The notes under the pieces: model-generated
What the model was told of the DNA's origin: nothing
Seen by the model: only the letters and a program-made list of their open reading frames with translations
The model's database searches: none
Made by a program: the position numbers and the translations under genes
Part shown: positions 6,524 to 12,872 of the stretch, piece by piece
How positions within the stretch are numbered: the first letter of the stretch is position 1
Layout: the number at the start of each line of letters is the position of its first letter
DNA from: Truepera sp.
GTDB taxonomy: Bacteria; Deinococcota; Deinococci; Deinococcales; Trueperaceae
DNA: 12,872 bases
Assembly: GCA_018333775.1 (NCBI GenBank)
Contig: JAGXSO010000035.1
Coordinates: forward strand, 1-12,872
Direction: 5' to 3'

Positions 6524-7446
6524 CTTAACGCTGCCATGAAGCGCTCTAGCTCGTCGCGATAAGGCGGCTGCGCTCCGGCTCGCGTGCAATTAATAGCCGC
6601 CGCAGCGACAGCAAAGGCTAGGATAGCTAACCAGTCTGACTCTGCGATAGCGCTAAGGTCGGTAACGTCGCGCTCTAAGAGGGCCACCATCAAGGCGCCG
6701 GTAAAGGTGTCGCCCGCCCCGACGGTGTCCTTGACCTCGATCTGTGGCGCGGGTACGGTCAGTGTCGGCTTACCAGCCCGCAACAGGCTTACACCGCGCC
6801 CACCTTGGGTAACGATCACCGCCTGAGGGCCATTAAGCCACTCTGCCGCAGCTTGAAGCGGGTCTTGGCCGGGGTAGAGCCAGCTTAGGTCCTGAGTGCT
6901 GACCTTAACAAGCCGGCTGAGGCTAAGCCAGCGGGGAAGTTGCGCTAGATAAACCTCCCGGTCATGAATCAGCGCCGGGCGCACGTTAGGGTCAAAAATC
7001 ACTGTGCAGCGGTCTTGGTGGGCGGCGACGATATCGGTAATCGCGCTCGCGGTCGGCTCACAGAGCAGGCTGATGGAGCCAAACTCCAGCAGGCGCACCG
7101 AGGCCGGGAGCTGCGGGCGCGGCTGTGGGTCGTACAGGGTATCGGCAGCCCCGTTTGACAGGAAGCTGAAATGCACATCGCCAGCAAGCTCCGACACAAA
7201 CGCCAGGGTAGATGGCGCATCGCTTTGCTGCACTAGCGACATGTCGATGCCGTTTTCCACCATAGCCCGGCGGATAGCACCGCCAAACATATCGCTCGAC
7301 AACTGCGAAATAAAGCCGACTTCGGCGCCTAATCGTGAGGCCGCTACCGCCACATTCAAGGGTGAACCGCCCACATAACCCTGAAAGGCTAACGGGCCGG
7401 TCGCCTTAAAGTCGATCAACGCCTCTCCACAGCAGACAATACGCAT
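6520..7446 (-). CDS. PfkB-family carbohydrate kinase, probably fructokinase
   Basis: A 308-residue ribokinase-fold sugar kinase using ATP in the cytoplasm. The substrate-binding GG motif is at YVGGSPLNVAVA (24-35). DPNVRP (152-157) is typical of bacterial fructokinases. The anion-hole and catalytic signature DTVGAGDTFTGAL is at 240-252, with Asp246 as the likely base. The length is normal and all motifs are intact. The start ATG has AAGGAGG (7451-7457) four bases upstream, and TAGGCT at 7475-7480 on this strand could be its -10 box. It diverges from an ABC sugar importer, suggesting that it phosphorylates the imported sugar or its breakdown product. Ketohexose specificity is a guess from the DPNVRP motif; other PfkB substrates such as ketodeoxygluconate remain possible. 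The stop overlaps that of the rhomboid gene on the other strand. Confidence 0.88.
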   Translation of the reverse strand: MRIVCCGEALIDFKATGPLAFQGYVGGSPLNVAVAASRLGAEVGFISQLSSDMFGGAIRRAMVENGIDMSLVQQSDAPSTLAFVSELAGDVHFSFLSNGAADTLYDPQPRPQLPASVRLLEFGSISLLCEPTASAITDIVAAHQDRCTVIFDPNVRPALIHDREVYLAQLPRWLSLSRLVKVSTQDLSWLYPGQDPLQAAAEWLNGPQAVIVTQGGRGVSLLRAGKPTLTVPAPQIEVKDTVGAGDTFTGALMVALLERDVTDLSAIAESDWLAILAFAVAAAAINCTRAGAQPPYRDELERFMAALS

Positions 7447-7474
7447 GGCGCCTCCTTACCGCGTCAAGTGCCCT

Positions 7475-7480
7475 AGCCTA
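7475..7480 (-). promoter_or_regulatory. Candidate -10 box of the pfkB-family kinase gene
   Basis: TAGGCT on the minus strand would start transcription near 7468 and give a short leader of about 22 bases containing AAGGAGG. It is the same hexamer as upstream of the rhomboid gene. No -35 is visible. Confidence 0.35.
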
Positions 7481-7745
7481 CCACCCGGCTCGAGGGTTAG
7501 CTCCCCTACCCACGCACCCAACGCCAAGGTCTCAGCTGATAAAGCGGTGACAAAGCCCCAATACGCTTTAAGAGGTCGAGGCCGCCCCCCTCGAACCTTA
7601 CCCCGGAGGCCGTCTTTGAAAAATAGACTAGTTTTGACACAGCAAACGAAGAGTCCGGGTCCTTATCCGCTCTACGCTACACCGGACGGTGGAGGCTTCC
7701 CTCCTCAGCGGGCGCGTCATACTCTTGGCAGCCAGCGGCAGCTCG

Positions 7746-7774
7746 TTGAGGTAGTATTGATACAGAGGTAATAT
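7746..7774 (+). promoter_or_regulatory. Candidate promoter of the sugar ABC operon
   Basis: TTGAGG (7746-7751), a 17-base spacer, and TAATAT (7769-7774) make a plausible sigma-A promoter with transcription starting near 7781. Alternatively TACAGT at 7778-7783 is six bases before the ATG (7790) and would make the mRNA leaderless. The permease ATG has no Shine-Dalgarno, which favours the second reading. Confidence 0.45.
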
Positions 7775-7782
7775 TGATACAG
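7750..7782 (+). repeat. Tandem 17-bp repeat over the ABC operon promoter (operator-like)
   Basis: GGTAGTATTGATACAG (7750-7765) and GGTAATATTGATACAG (7767-7782) differ at one position and are exactly 17 bases apart. The core of the first, GTATTGATAC, is a GTAT-TG-ATAC dyad; in the second it is weakened to ATATTGATAC. The copies span the spacer, the -10 box and the probable start site, where a repressor would block transcription. No regulator gene is in the window to pair with it. Confidence 0.6.
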
Positions 7783-7789
7783 TTAGCGG

Positions 7790-8635
7790 ATGAGGCCAGT
7801 TGTGGTAATTAAGCAGATTAACCAAGGGGTGCTTCGTGCATTCTGTTATCTCGTGTTGATCGTCGGTGCAGCCGTTATGCTGCTCCCACTGGTGTGGATG
7901 GTCGCTACCTCTTTTAAGACCTTTGCTGAAGCGCTGGCCATACCGCCAATCTGGCTCCCCGAGCGGCTAAACTGGGAGAACTACCCCACCGCATGGGCGA
8001 TGGCGCCATTTGGCCGTTTCTTTCTCAATAGCGTCTTCGTGGCGCTAGCAACCGCCCTGGGAGGAGTCATCATCTGCGCCCTGGCGGCCTATGCCTTTGC
8101 CCAGATGTCTTTTTTTGGCAAAAATATCATTTTCGCGGTGGCGCTTGGCACCATGATGATCCCGGGGATCATGATGTTGGTGCCAAACTTCATTACCATG
8201 ACCAGGCTGGGCTGGATTGATACCTATCAGGCGCTAATCGTACCGTGGTTGGTCTCGGTATTCATTATCTTCATGCTCCGGCAGTTTTTTATGTCGATGC
8301 CGCGTGAGCTGTGGGATTCAGCGCAAATTGACGGCTGTTCTCGACTCCGCTTCTTATGGCAGATTATAGTCCCTCTTTCCAAGCCTGCACTCTTTACCGC
8401 GTTTCTGCTCAACTTTGTGGCGAGTTGGAACTCTTTCCTGTGGGTGCTGCTGATGACCAACCGCACAGAGATGCGCACTCTGCCATTAGGCCTGGCCCTG
8501 TTTGCTCACGAAGCCGGTATCCGCTACGAGTTGCAGATGGCCATGGCCACCGTAGCCATCGTTCCAATCCTGTTAGTGTTCTTGAGCTTGCAGCGATATT
8601 TCGTTCAAGCGTGGCTCAGAACGGGCATCAAATAA
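7790..8635 (+). CDS. Sugar ABC transporter permease, MalG/UgpE type
   Basis: A 281-residue inner membrane permease, one half of the channel of a CUT1-type carbohydrate importer. The sequence shows an N-terminal membrane segment (17-40), the SFK element after it, NWENYPTAW, the YAFAQMSFFGK loop (101-111), several further helices, and the ATPase-contacting EAA loop at about 173-200. That loop reads ELWDSAQIDGCSRLRFLW, so the canonical EAA is DSA, though the DG pair is kept. MalG-type proteins are normally encoded after the MalF-type partner; here the gene leads the operon. The ATG at 7790 has no Shine-Dalgarno and lies six bases after TACAGT; a GTG five codons later is a less likely start. The first few residues are therefore uncertain. 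Confidence 0.88.
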   Translation: MRPVVVIKQINQGVLRAFCYLVLIVGAAVMLLPLVWMVATSFKTFAEALAIPPIWLPERLNWENYPTAWAMAPFGRFFLNSVFVALATALGGVIICALAAYAFAQMSFFGKNIIFAVALGTMMIPGIMMLVPNFITMTRLGWIDTYQALIVPWLVSVFIIFMLRQFFMSMPRELWDSAQIDGCSRLRFLWQIIVPLSKPALFTAFLLNFVASWNSFLWVLLMTNRTEMRTLPLGLALFAHEAGIRYELQMAMATVAIVPILLVFLSLQRYFVQAWLRTGIK

Positions 8636-8722
8636 AGGGGGTGTGATTAAGGGACAACCCAAGCTGTGGCAACAAGAAGGCCGAGTTCCAGAGAGCAGAA
8701 ATGAAGATGAAAGGAGAGAGCG

Positions 8723-9952
8723 ATGAAGCTTGCTAGGATATTAGGGTTACTTTGCGCGACGATAATTTTCACGCCCGCCTCGATAGCCCAGGGGGTGACT
8801 GAGATCACCATCTGGCACATCTTCACCGGCGGCCATGCCGAGGCTTTGGACAGCGCCATAGCGCGGTTTCAGGCGGCCAATCCCGATGTCCGCGTCGTGC
8901 CCGTCCATCAGGGGGCCGCCTGGGGTGATCTCAGGACCAAGCTGCTGGCGGCTACTGCCGCTGGCACACCCCCAACCATAGGTCTGTTTAAAACTGGCTG
9001 GGTACCAGGAGCATTTGAAGATGTACTCCTGCCGCTTGACGAGGTGATCCCCCCGGCGCTGAAAGGCGATATATTGCCGACATTTGTGGCTGATAGCACC
9101 TTCAATGGCGTGCTCCGCACGGTGCCCCTGGCTCGGTCAGCAGACGTCCTGTTCTACAACACGGCCCTGGTCCCTGAGCCCCCGCGCGCCTGGGACGAGA
9201 TGCTGACCATGGCCCGGGCTCTAAACACTGACCGCGATGGGGACGGCAGCATAGATCGGTGGGGCGTCGGCATCCGCCCTGGGCCAGAGCAGTTTGCGTT
9301 CCTGTTCTTGCAGGCCGGTGGGGAGTGGTTTAATCCTGACGAGACGGCGTTCTTGGTCGATAGCCCGGCTGGCATCAAGGCGATGGAGCACCTGCTCGCC
9401 TTAAGGGAGGCCGCGCTCTTCCAAACCGGCTTTTTTAGTGGGCCGTTTGGGGCAGGCGACGTGGCAATGTACTGGGGCTCCACCGCCGGAATCCCCTTCG
9501 TGGCCGAAGCTGCCGCCGCCCATGGCACCCCCTGGAACGTTGCTCCAATTCCGGCCGGACCCCTGGGGAGAGGCTACTCGATCCTGATGAGCGCCAGTGC
9601 GGGGATTTTTCAAGTGGGGACCACTGAAGCCGCGCAGGAAGCGGCGACAAGGTTCCTCCTCTTTCTGTTGTCGCCAGAAGAGCATCTGCAATGGATCACC
9701 CAGACCGGGTACTTGCCATACCGGCAGAGTGTGATCGACTCACCAGAGTGGCAGGCTTTTTTACAAGAGAACCCATTCATGGCGGGGGTTACCGAGCAGG
9801 CCACCTTGGCGCTTGCATATCCCCATCACGTGGAGTGGGACAGCTTGCGGCGGCTGCTCTCGGAGGCAGTGGATGCTGTATTGCACGGCCAACTTGCCCC
9901 GGTAGAAGCGCTGCACAGAGCGGCCACCGAGGCCCCCGGTTACTTGGAGTAG
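8723..9952 (+). CDS. Sugar ABC transporter solute-binding protein (family 1, UgpB/MalE-like)
   Basis: A 409-residue exported binding protein that captures the sugar outside the membrane and delivers it to the two permeases. The signal peptide has a basic N-terminus (MKLAR), a hydrophobic core and a probable cleavage after SIAQ (about residue 23). There is no lipobox, so it is secreted rather than lipidated. The mature part opens with EITIWHIFTGGHAEALD, then the usual helix with FQAANPDVRV. DRDGDGSIDRWGVGI (near residue 170) is the common loop of the family, and LLFLLSPEEHLQWITQTGYLPYR is the hinge-proximal helix typical of UgpB-like proteins. AAGGAG (8711-8716) is well placed six bases from ATG. 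The sugar cannot be told; the neighbouring fructokinase-like gene hints at a fructose-containing saccharide. The position between the two permease genes is unusual. Confidence 0.9.
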   Translation: MKLARILGLLCATIIFTPASIAQGVTEITIWHIFTGGHAEALDSAIARFQAANPDVRVVPVHQGAAWGDLRTKLLAATAAGTPPTIGLFKTGWVPGAFEDVLLPLDEVIPPALKGDILPTFVADSTFNGVLRTVPLARSADVLFYNTALVPEPPRAWDEMLTMARALNTDRDGDGSIDRWGVGIRPGPEQFAFLFLQAGGEWFNPDETAFLVDSPAGIKAMEHLLALREAALFQTGFFSGPFGAGDVAMYWGSTAGIPFVAEAAAAHGTPWNVAPIPAGPLGRGYSILMSASAGIFQVGTTEAAQEAATRFLLFLLSPEEHLQWITQTGYLPYRQSVIDSPEWQAFLQENPFMAGVTEQATLALAYPHHVEWDSLRRLLSEAVDAVLHGQLAPVEALHRAATEAPGYLE

Positions 9953-9959
9953 CGGCGAG

Positions 9960-9989
9960 CCCGGCCGGCAAGACAACTTGCCGGCCGGG
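9960..9989 (+). promoter_or_regulatory. Intercistronic 13-bp hairpin between binding protein and permease
   Basis: CCCGGCCGGCAAG (9960-9972), the loop ACAA, and the exact complement (9977-9989) form a perfect, very GC-rich stem. It starts eight bases after the binding-protein stop and ends 17 bases before the next start. No T-run follows, so it is more likely an mRNA-stabilising or partial attenuation element that keeps the binding protein in excess, as reported for malE-malF spacers. Confidence 0.75.
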
Positions 9990-10006
9990 GCTAGGCCGGT
10001 AGAGCG

Positions 10007-10912
10007 ATGAGAATGGCTAAGAAGGCGCTCCGGGATACCGGGGAAGCTTATCTCTACCTCCTGCCAGCCTTTCTCATTCTTGGCGCTTTCACCATCTACC
10101 CCATAATTTATGCCCTTTACTTGAGCTTTCATGACTGGCCGCTGATTGAGACGGCGCGGCGCCCGCGTGAGTTTATCGGTTTTGAGAACTATCTTCGGCT
10201 GCTGGCCAGTCCGCGGTTCTTGGGCTCGCTCCAGAATGTCACCATTTACGCTATCTTATCTGTTCCTCTCTCGATCTCCCTAGCCGTAGGCCTGGCCGTA
10301 CTCCTTAATATGCAGCTGCGCGGACAGGCTTTTTTCCGGCTGGCCTTTTTCATTCCCTTCGCCACCCCAGCCGTGGCCGATGCCCTGATCTGGCGCTGGT
10401 TGCTCGATGAGCGCTTCGGCCTGGTTAATTATCTGTTGAGCGTAATTGCTATCTCACCGATCGGCTGGTTGACAACCCCGGCCCTCGCTATTTTGGTGTT
10501 AGTAATGCTTAACTCGTGGCAGACTATGGGCTTCCAGGCATTGATCCTCTTGGCTGGCTTGCAGGGCATCGACAAGCATTACTACGAGGCGGCAAAGATT
10601 GATGGGGCCAGCGCTTGGAGGCAGTTCCGCCACATTACTGTGCCGCTTCTTACCCCGCAGATCTTCTTCCTCTCGGTCACTTCTGCCATTGCTGCTATGG
10701 AGCTTTTCACTCCCATTTTTGTCCTCTGGGCAGGCAGCCCTGGCCCGGTCGCCAGCGCCCTCACACCGGTTTTCTTCATCTTTGAAACCGCCTTTCAACG
10801 ACAGCGGATGGGCTTGGCAGCGGCGGCATCCTATATCCTCTTCACTATCATCATGGTCTTGACACTGCTCCAGTTTGTGGCTGCCAAGAAGCGGGTCCAC
10901 TACGACCAGTGA
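10007..10912 (+). CDS. Sugar ABC transporter permease, MalF/UgpA type
   Basis: A 301-residue inner membrane permease, the second half of the importer channel. It has the MalF/UgpA-type opening: a cytoplasmic start, then YLYLLPAFLILGAF (15-28) and YPIIYALYLSFHDW (31-44), FIGFENYLRLL, and the RGQAFFRLAFFIPFATPAVADALIW block (105-129). The EAA loop is canonical, YYEAAKIDGASAWRQFRHI (192-210), unlike its partner's. The ATG is only weakly supported by a ribosome site (GGTAGAG); another ATG lies two codons in. It follows a strong hairpin that may lower its expression relative to the binding protein. It overlaps the next ORF by GTGA. No ATP-binding subunit is encoded here, so a shared MsmK/MalK-type ATPase elsewhere is expected. 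Confident on family, not on substrate. Confidence 0.92.
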   Translation: MRMAKKALRDTGEAYLYLLPAFLILGAFTIYPIIYALYLSFHDWPLIETARRPREFIGFENYLRLLASPRFLGSLQNVTIYAILSVPLSISLAVGLAVLLNMQLRGQAFFRLAFFIPFATPAVADALIWRWLLDERFGLVNYLLSVIAISPIGWLTTPALAILVLVMLNSWQTMGFQALILLAGLQGIDKHYYEAAKIDGASAWRQFRHITVPLLTPQIFFLSVTSAIAAMELFTPIFVLWAGSPGPVASALTPVFFIFETAFQRQRMGLAAAASYILFTIIMVLTLLQFVAAKKRVHYDQ

Positions 10913-11196
10913 GACCGTTTACCGTCTTGGCTGCTACCAGCGCCGCCTTCGCCGCCCTACCACCAGAGCAGCTGATGGCTGTCCTTGCCGACTGCGCGGC
11001 ACTCATCGAGGTTACTGTCGTCCCGGCGCAGCTTGGCGCTACTGCGCTGGGCTTCGCACAGACCGCTAAGACCGTGCCAGGGGGGTCGCTGGCGATAAGC
11101 CGGGGTGAGGCCGGGCTGGTCGTGGGCGGCGCCAACGATCCGGCTACCGTGGTGGCCTGTGGCGAGATCGGCACCGGGGCCGGGGCGTTGCAGTAG
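10909..11196 (+). CDS. Small hypothetical protein coupled to the ABC operon
   Basis: A 95-codon frame that begins with GTG inside the permease stop (GTGA, 10909-10912) and ends 25 bases before the typA -10 box. I do not recognise it. It is rich in Ala, Gly and Val. It reads as a helical N-terminal third (residues 8-32) followed by alternating strand-like segments with glycine turns ([34 protein letters not shown]). There is no signal peptide, no transmembrane segment of convincing length and no catalytic motif. Third codon positions are strongly GC, like the housekeeping genes, which argues that it is really translated. The four-base overlap suggests coupling to the permease. It could be an accessory protein of the importer or a remnant of a longer enzyme. 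The antisense frame over the same bases is Ser/Pro/Ala/Thr-rich and looks like a shadow. Confidence 0.55.
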   Translation: MRPFTVLAATSAAFAALPPEQLMAVLADCAALIEVTVVPAQLGATALGFAQTAKTVPGGSLAISRGEAGLVVGGANDPATVVACGEIGTGAGALQ

Positions 11197-11221
11197 CACA
11201 TACCCTTGACGCTGCGCGCTG

Positions 11222-11227
11222 TATAAT
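11222..11227 (+). promoter_or_regulatory. typA promoter -10 box TATAAT
   Basis: A perfect TATAAT upstream of typA would start transcription near 11234 with a leader of about 55 bases. A TTGACG at 11206-11211 looks like a -35 but is only 10 bases away, too close for normal sigma-A spacing; nothing fits at 16-18 bases. Confidence 0.6.
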
Positions 11228-11240
11228 CACCGCTTGGCCC

Positions 11241-11261
11241 CGTGCCGCCACAGGCGGCACG
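11241..11261 (+). promoter_or_regulatory. 9-bp hairpin in the typA leader
   Basis: CGTGCCGCC, the loop ACA, and GGCGGCACG form a perfect stem in the 5' leader, close to the predicted mRNA start. No T-run follows, so it is not a clear terminator. It could protect the 5' end or serve as a temperature-sensitive structure; it ends well before the ribosome site AAGGAAGG (11277-11284). Confidence 0.6.
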
Positions 11262-11288
11262 TTTACTTGCGGCCTGAAGGAAGGCTGG

Positions 11289-12872
11289 ATGTATCGCAAT
11301 ATCGCTATTATCGCCCACGTCGATCACGGCAAGACCACCCTGGTCGACGGCATGCTCAAGCAGTCGCAGATCTTTCGCGATAACCAGTTAGTGGCCGAGC
11401 GGGTCATGGACTCTAATGCCTTAGAGCGCGAGCGCGGCATCACCATCTTGGCTAAGAACACCGCCGTAAACTGGCATGGTGTCAAGATCAACATCGTCGA
11501 TACCCCCGGACATGCCGACTTCGGCGGCGAGGTCGAACGCGCCCTGGGGATGGTGGACGGGGTCTTGTTGCTGGTCGATGCCGCCGAGGGGCCGATGCCG
11601 CAGACCCGCTTTGTGCTTAAGAAGGCTCTGGGTCATGGGCTCAAGCCGGTAGTAGTGATCAACAAAGTCGATCGCAAGGATGCTCGGCCCGATCAGGTCG
11701 CCGGCCTCACCTTCGATCTGATGGTCGAATTGGGGGCCAACGACGAGCAGCTAGACTTCCCCCTGGTCTACGCCATCGCCCGCGAGGGGCGAGCCTGGAC
11801 CGAGCTGACGCAGCCCGGCCATGACCTCACGCCGCTTTTTGAGGCGATCCTGGCCCACCTTCCAGCGCCTGAGGTCGATCTTGCCGCGCCGTTTCAGCTC
11901 CAGGTGGCCAACCTCGACTATTCGGACTACCTGGGTCGCATCGCCATTGGCAAGGTACGGCGGGGTCGCCTGGCGCGGGGCGAGACCATAATCCGCCTGG
12001 CGCAAGACGGCAGCAGTGAGCAGGCCAAGGCCACTAAGCTCTTCACCCATCTCGGGCTGGCGCGCGGCGAGGTGGCCGAGGTAGGAGCGGGTGACATCAT
12101 CGCGATCGCCGGGCTCGAGCAGGTGCAGATCGGCGATACACTTTGTGACCCCGGCCATGCGGAGGCGCTGCCGGTAGTCGCGGTCGACGAGCCCACCGTC
12201 AGCGTGACGTTTAGCCCCAACACCAGCCCACTGGCCGGCCTGGAGGGGCGGTACGTCACCAGCCGGCATATCAAAGAGCGGCTGGCCCGCGAGCTGCTTA
12301 CCAACGTGGCGTTGCGCGTTACGGAGCTGGGCAACGAGCAGTTTCGGGTGTCGGGGCGCGGCGAGTTGCATCTCAGCATCTTGATCGAGACGATGCGGCG
12401 CGAAGGGTATGAGTTCAGCGTGTCGCGGCCTGAGGTGATCATGAAGCAGGTCGCTGGGGAGTGGCTCGAGCCCTTCGAGCATGTGGTGATCGACATCCCC
12501 GAGTACACGCTAGGCGGCGTGATCGAGTCGCTCTCGAGCCGCAAGGGGAAGCTGCTGGCCATGCGCCAGGAGAACGGCACTATGCGGCTTGAGTTCGCTA
12601 TCCCCAGCCGCGCCCTCTTTGGTTACCGCACCAACTTCCTGTCGCTGACCCAGGGAGAGGGGCTACTGAGCCATGTCTTCGACGGCTACGCGCCGTTCGC
12701 CGGCGAGTTCCGCGCCCGTCAAGGCGGCTCGCTGGTAGCCATGGAGGCGGGCACCGCCTTCGCCTATGCTATCTGGAAGCTCGAGGACCGCGGCACCTTC
12801 TTCATCGATCCCGGCACCGAGGTCTACGTCGGCATGATCGTCGGCACCAGCGCTAAAGCCGGCGACCTCAAC
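11289..12872 (+). CDS. typA: Ribosome-associated translational GTPase TypA/BipA (3' end beyond window)
   Basis: An elongation-factor-like GTPase that acts on the ribosome and in large-subunit assembly under stress or cold. The frame is open from ATG to the window edge, 528 codons of a usual 600 or so, so only the C-terminus is missing. G-domain motifs: AHVDHGKTT (9-17), RGITI (49-53), [14 protein letters not shown] (71-84) with the catalytic histidine, and NKVD (125-128). The G5 element usually read as YASA is YAIA (161-164), so the serine is isoleucine. [11 protein letters not shown], the [11 protein letters not shown] segment and [23 protein letters not shown] are specific to TypA and exclude EF-G and LepA. 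The last visible residues, [14 protein letters not shown], match the family's C-terminal domain. AAGGAAGG precedes the ATG by four bases. It is transcribed from its own TATAAT promoter, separate from the sugar operon. Confidence 0.96.
   Translation, partial: MYRNIAIIAHVDHGKTTLVDGMLKQSQIFRDNQLVAERVMDSNALERERGITILAKNTAVNWHGVKINIVDTPGHADFGGEVERALGMVDGVLLLVDAAEGPMPQTRFVLKKALGHGLKPVVVINKVDRKDARPDQVAGLTFDLMVELGANDEQLDFPLVYAIAREGRAWTELTQPGHDLTPLFEAILAHLPAPEVDLAAPFQLQVANLDYSDYLGRIAIGKVRRGRLARGETIIRLAQDGSSEQAKATKLFTHLGLARGEVAEVGAGDIIAIAGLEQVQIGDTLCDPGHAEALPVVAVDEPTVSVTFSPNTSPLAGLEGRYVTSRHIKERLARELLTNVALRVTELGNEQFRVSGRGELHLSILIETMRREGYEFSVSRPEVIMKQVAGEWLEPFEHVVIDIPEYTLGGVIESLSSRKGKLLAMRQENGTMRLEFAIPSRALFGYRTNFLSLTQGEGLLSHVFDGYAPFAGEFRARQGGSLVAMEAGTAFAYAIWKLEDRGTFFIDPGTEVYVGMIVGTSAKAGDLN

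Larger units (their letters stand above)
7447..7789. other. 343-base divergent intergenic region
   Basis: This stretch separates the sugar kinase from the ABC importer and contains no credible gene; the longest open frame on the plus strand is Pro/Arg-rich and looks random. At the kinase end are its ribosome site and a TAGGCT hexamer. Mid-region an imperfect hairpin (7572-7599; a 9-bp stem with one bulged A and a C-rich loop) has no T-run. Near 7624-7638 the words TAGACT and TTGACA occur but have no partner or start codon in the right place. At the importer end is the tandem repeat and promoter described separately. The remainder shows nothing I can assign. Confidence 0.6.

Noticed and set aside
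7572..7599. Possible terminator hairpin in the intergenic region
   Set aside because: The stem has a bulge and a C-rich loop and no T-run on either strand, and neither flanking gene ends here.
7624..7638. TAGACT and TTGACA words as a promoter
   Set aside because: They are in the wrong order and spacing relative to each other and no start codon lies at the leaderless distance.
7445..7771. 108-codon plus-strand frame in the divergent intergenic region
   Set aside because: Random-looking Pro/Arg/Thr composition, no ribosome site, and it runs through the operon promoter and repeats.
11234..11236. Leaderless TTG start six bases after the typA TATAAT
   Set aside because: TTG is a poor leaderless start and the frame is out of register with typA; typA has a good Shine-Dalgarno at its ATG.
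10851..11327. Minus-strand 158-codon open frame across the small ORF and typA promoter
   Set aside because: Its composition is Ser/Pro/Ala/Thr/Cys-rich with no motif, it runs through the typA promoter, and the plus-strand frame has better coding character.
11751..12580. Long minus-strand open frames inside typA
   Set aside because: Antisense shadows of a clear TypA frame in high-GC DNA; Arg/Pro/Ser-rich with no recognisable domain.

Overview
The window most likely comes from a member of the Deinococcota (Deinococcus/Truepera/Thermus side). Three things point there: the futalosine menaquinone enzyme MqnC next to a bacillithiol enzyme (BshB1); high GC; and several genes that start 6-7 bases after a TANNNT -10 hexamer with no Shine-Dalgarno sequence, the hallmark of leaderless mRNAs, which are abundant in Deinococcus. 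Species cannot be named from the sequence alone.

Left part (1-6523) is envelope and housekeeping. A lipoprotein with a PrcB-type C-terminal domain (minus strand) diverges from an MGDG-synthase-like glycolipid glycosyltransferase (plus). Next is leaderless mqnC (plus), whose stop codon overlaps the stop of a minus-strand plsY-bshB1 pair (phospholipid acyltransferase, bacillithiol deacetylase). Divergent from plsY is a 513-residue protein that joins a TPR-like solenoid to a rhomboid protease. It appears to be translated by coupling to a 14-codon leaderless upstream ORF.

Middle part (6520-11196) is a sugar locus. A fructokinase-like PfkB kinase (minus) faces away from an ABC importer operon (plus) across a 343-base intergenic region that carries a 17-bp tandem repeat over the likely promoter. 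The operon order is MalG-type permease, solute-binding protein, MalF-type permease, then a 95-codon unrecognised ORF coupled by a GTGA overlap. No ATPase is present, so a shared one elsewhere is expected. A perfect 13-bp hairpin lies between the binding protein and the second permease.

Right end (11222-12872) is the start of typA/bipA, a ribosome-associated GTPase, with its own TATAAT promoter and a leader hairpin. The window end cuts it after 528 codons.

No RNA genes, insertion sequences, CRISPR arrays, phage genes or defence genes were found. The most interesting signals are the leaderless upstream ORF at 4941-4985, the 95-residue orphan, the tandem operator-like repeat, and substitutions at normally conserved positions in PlsY and TypA.
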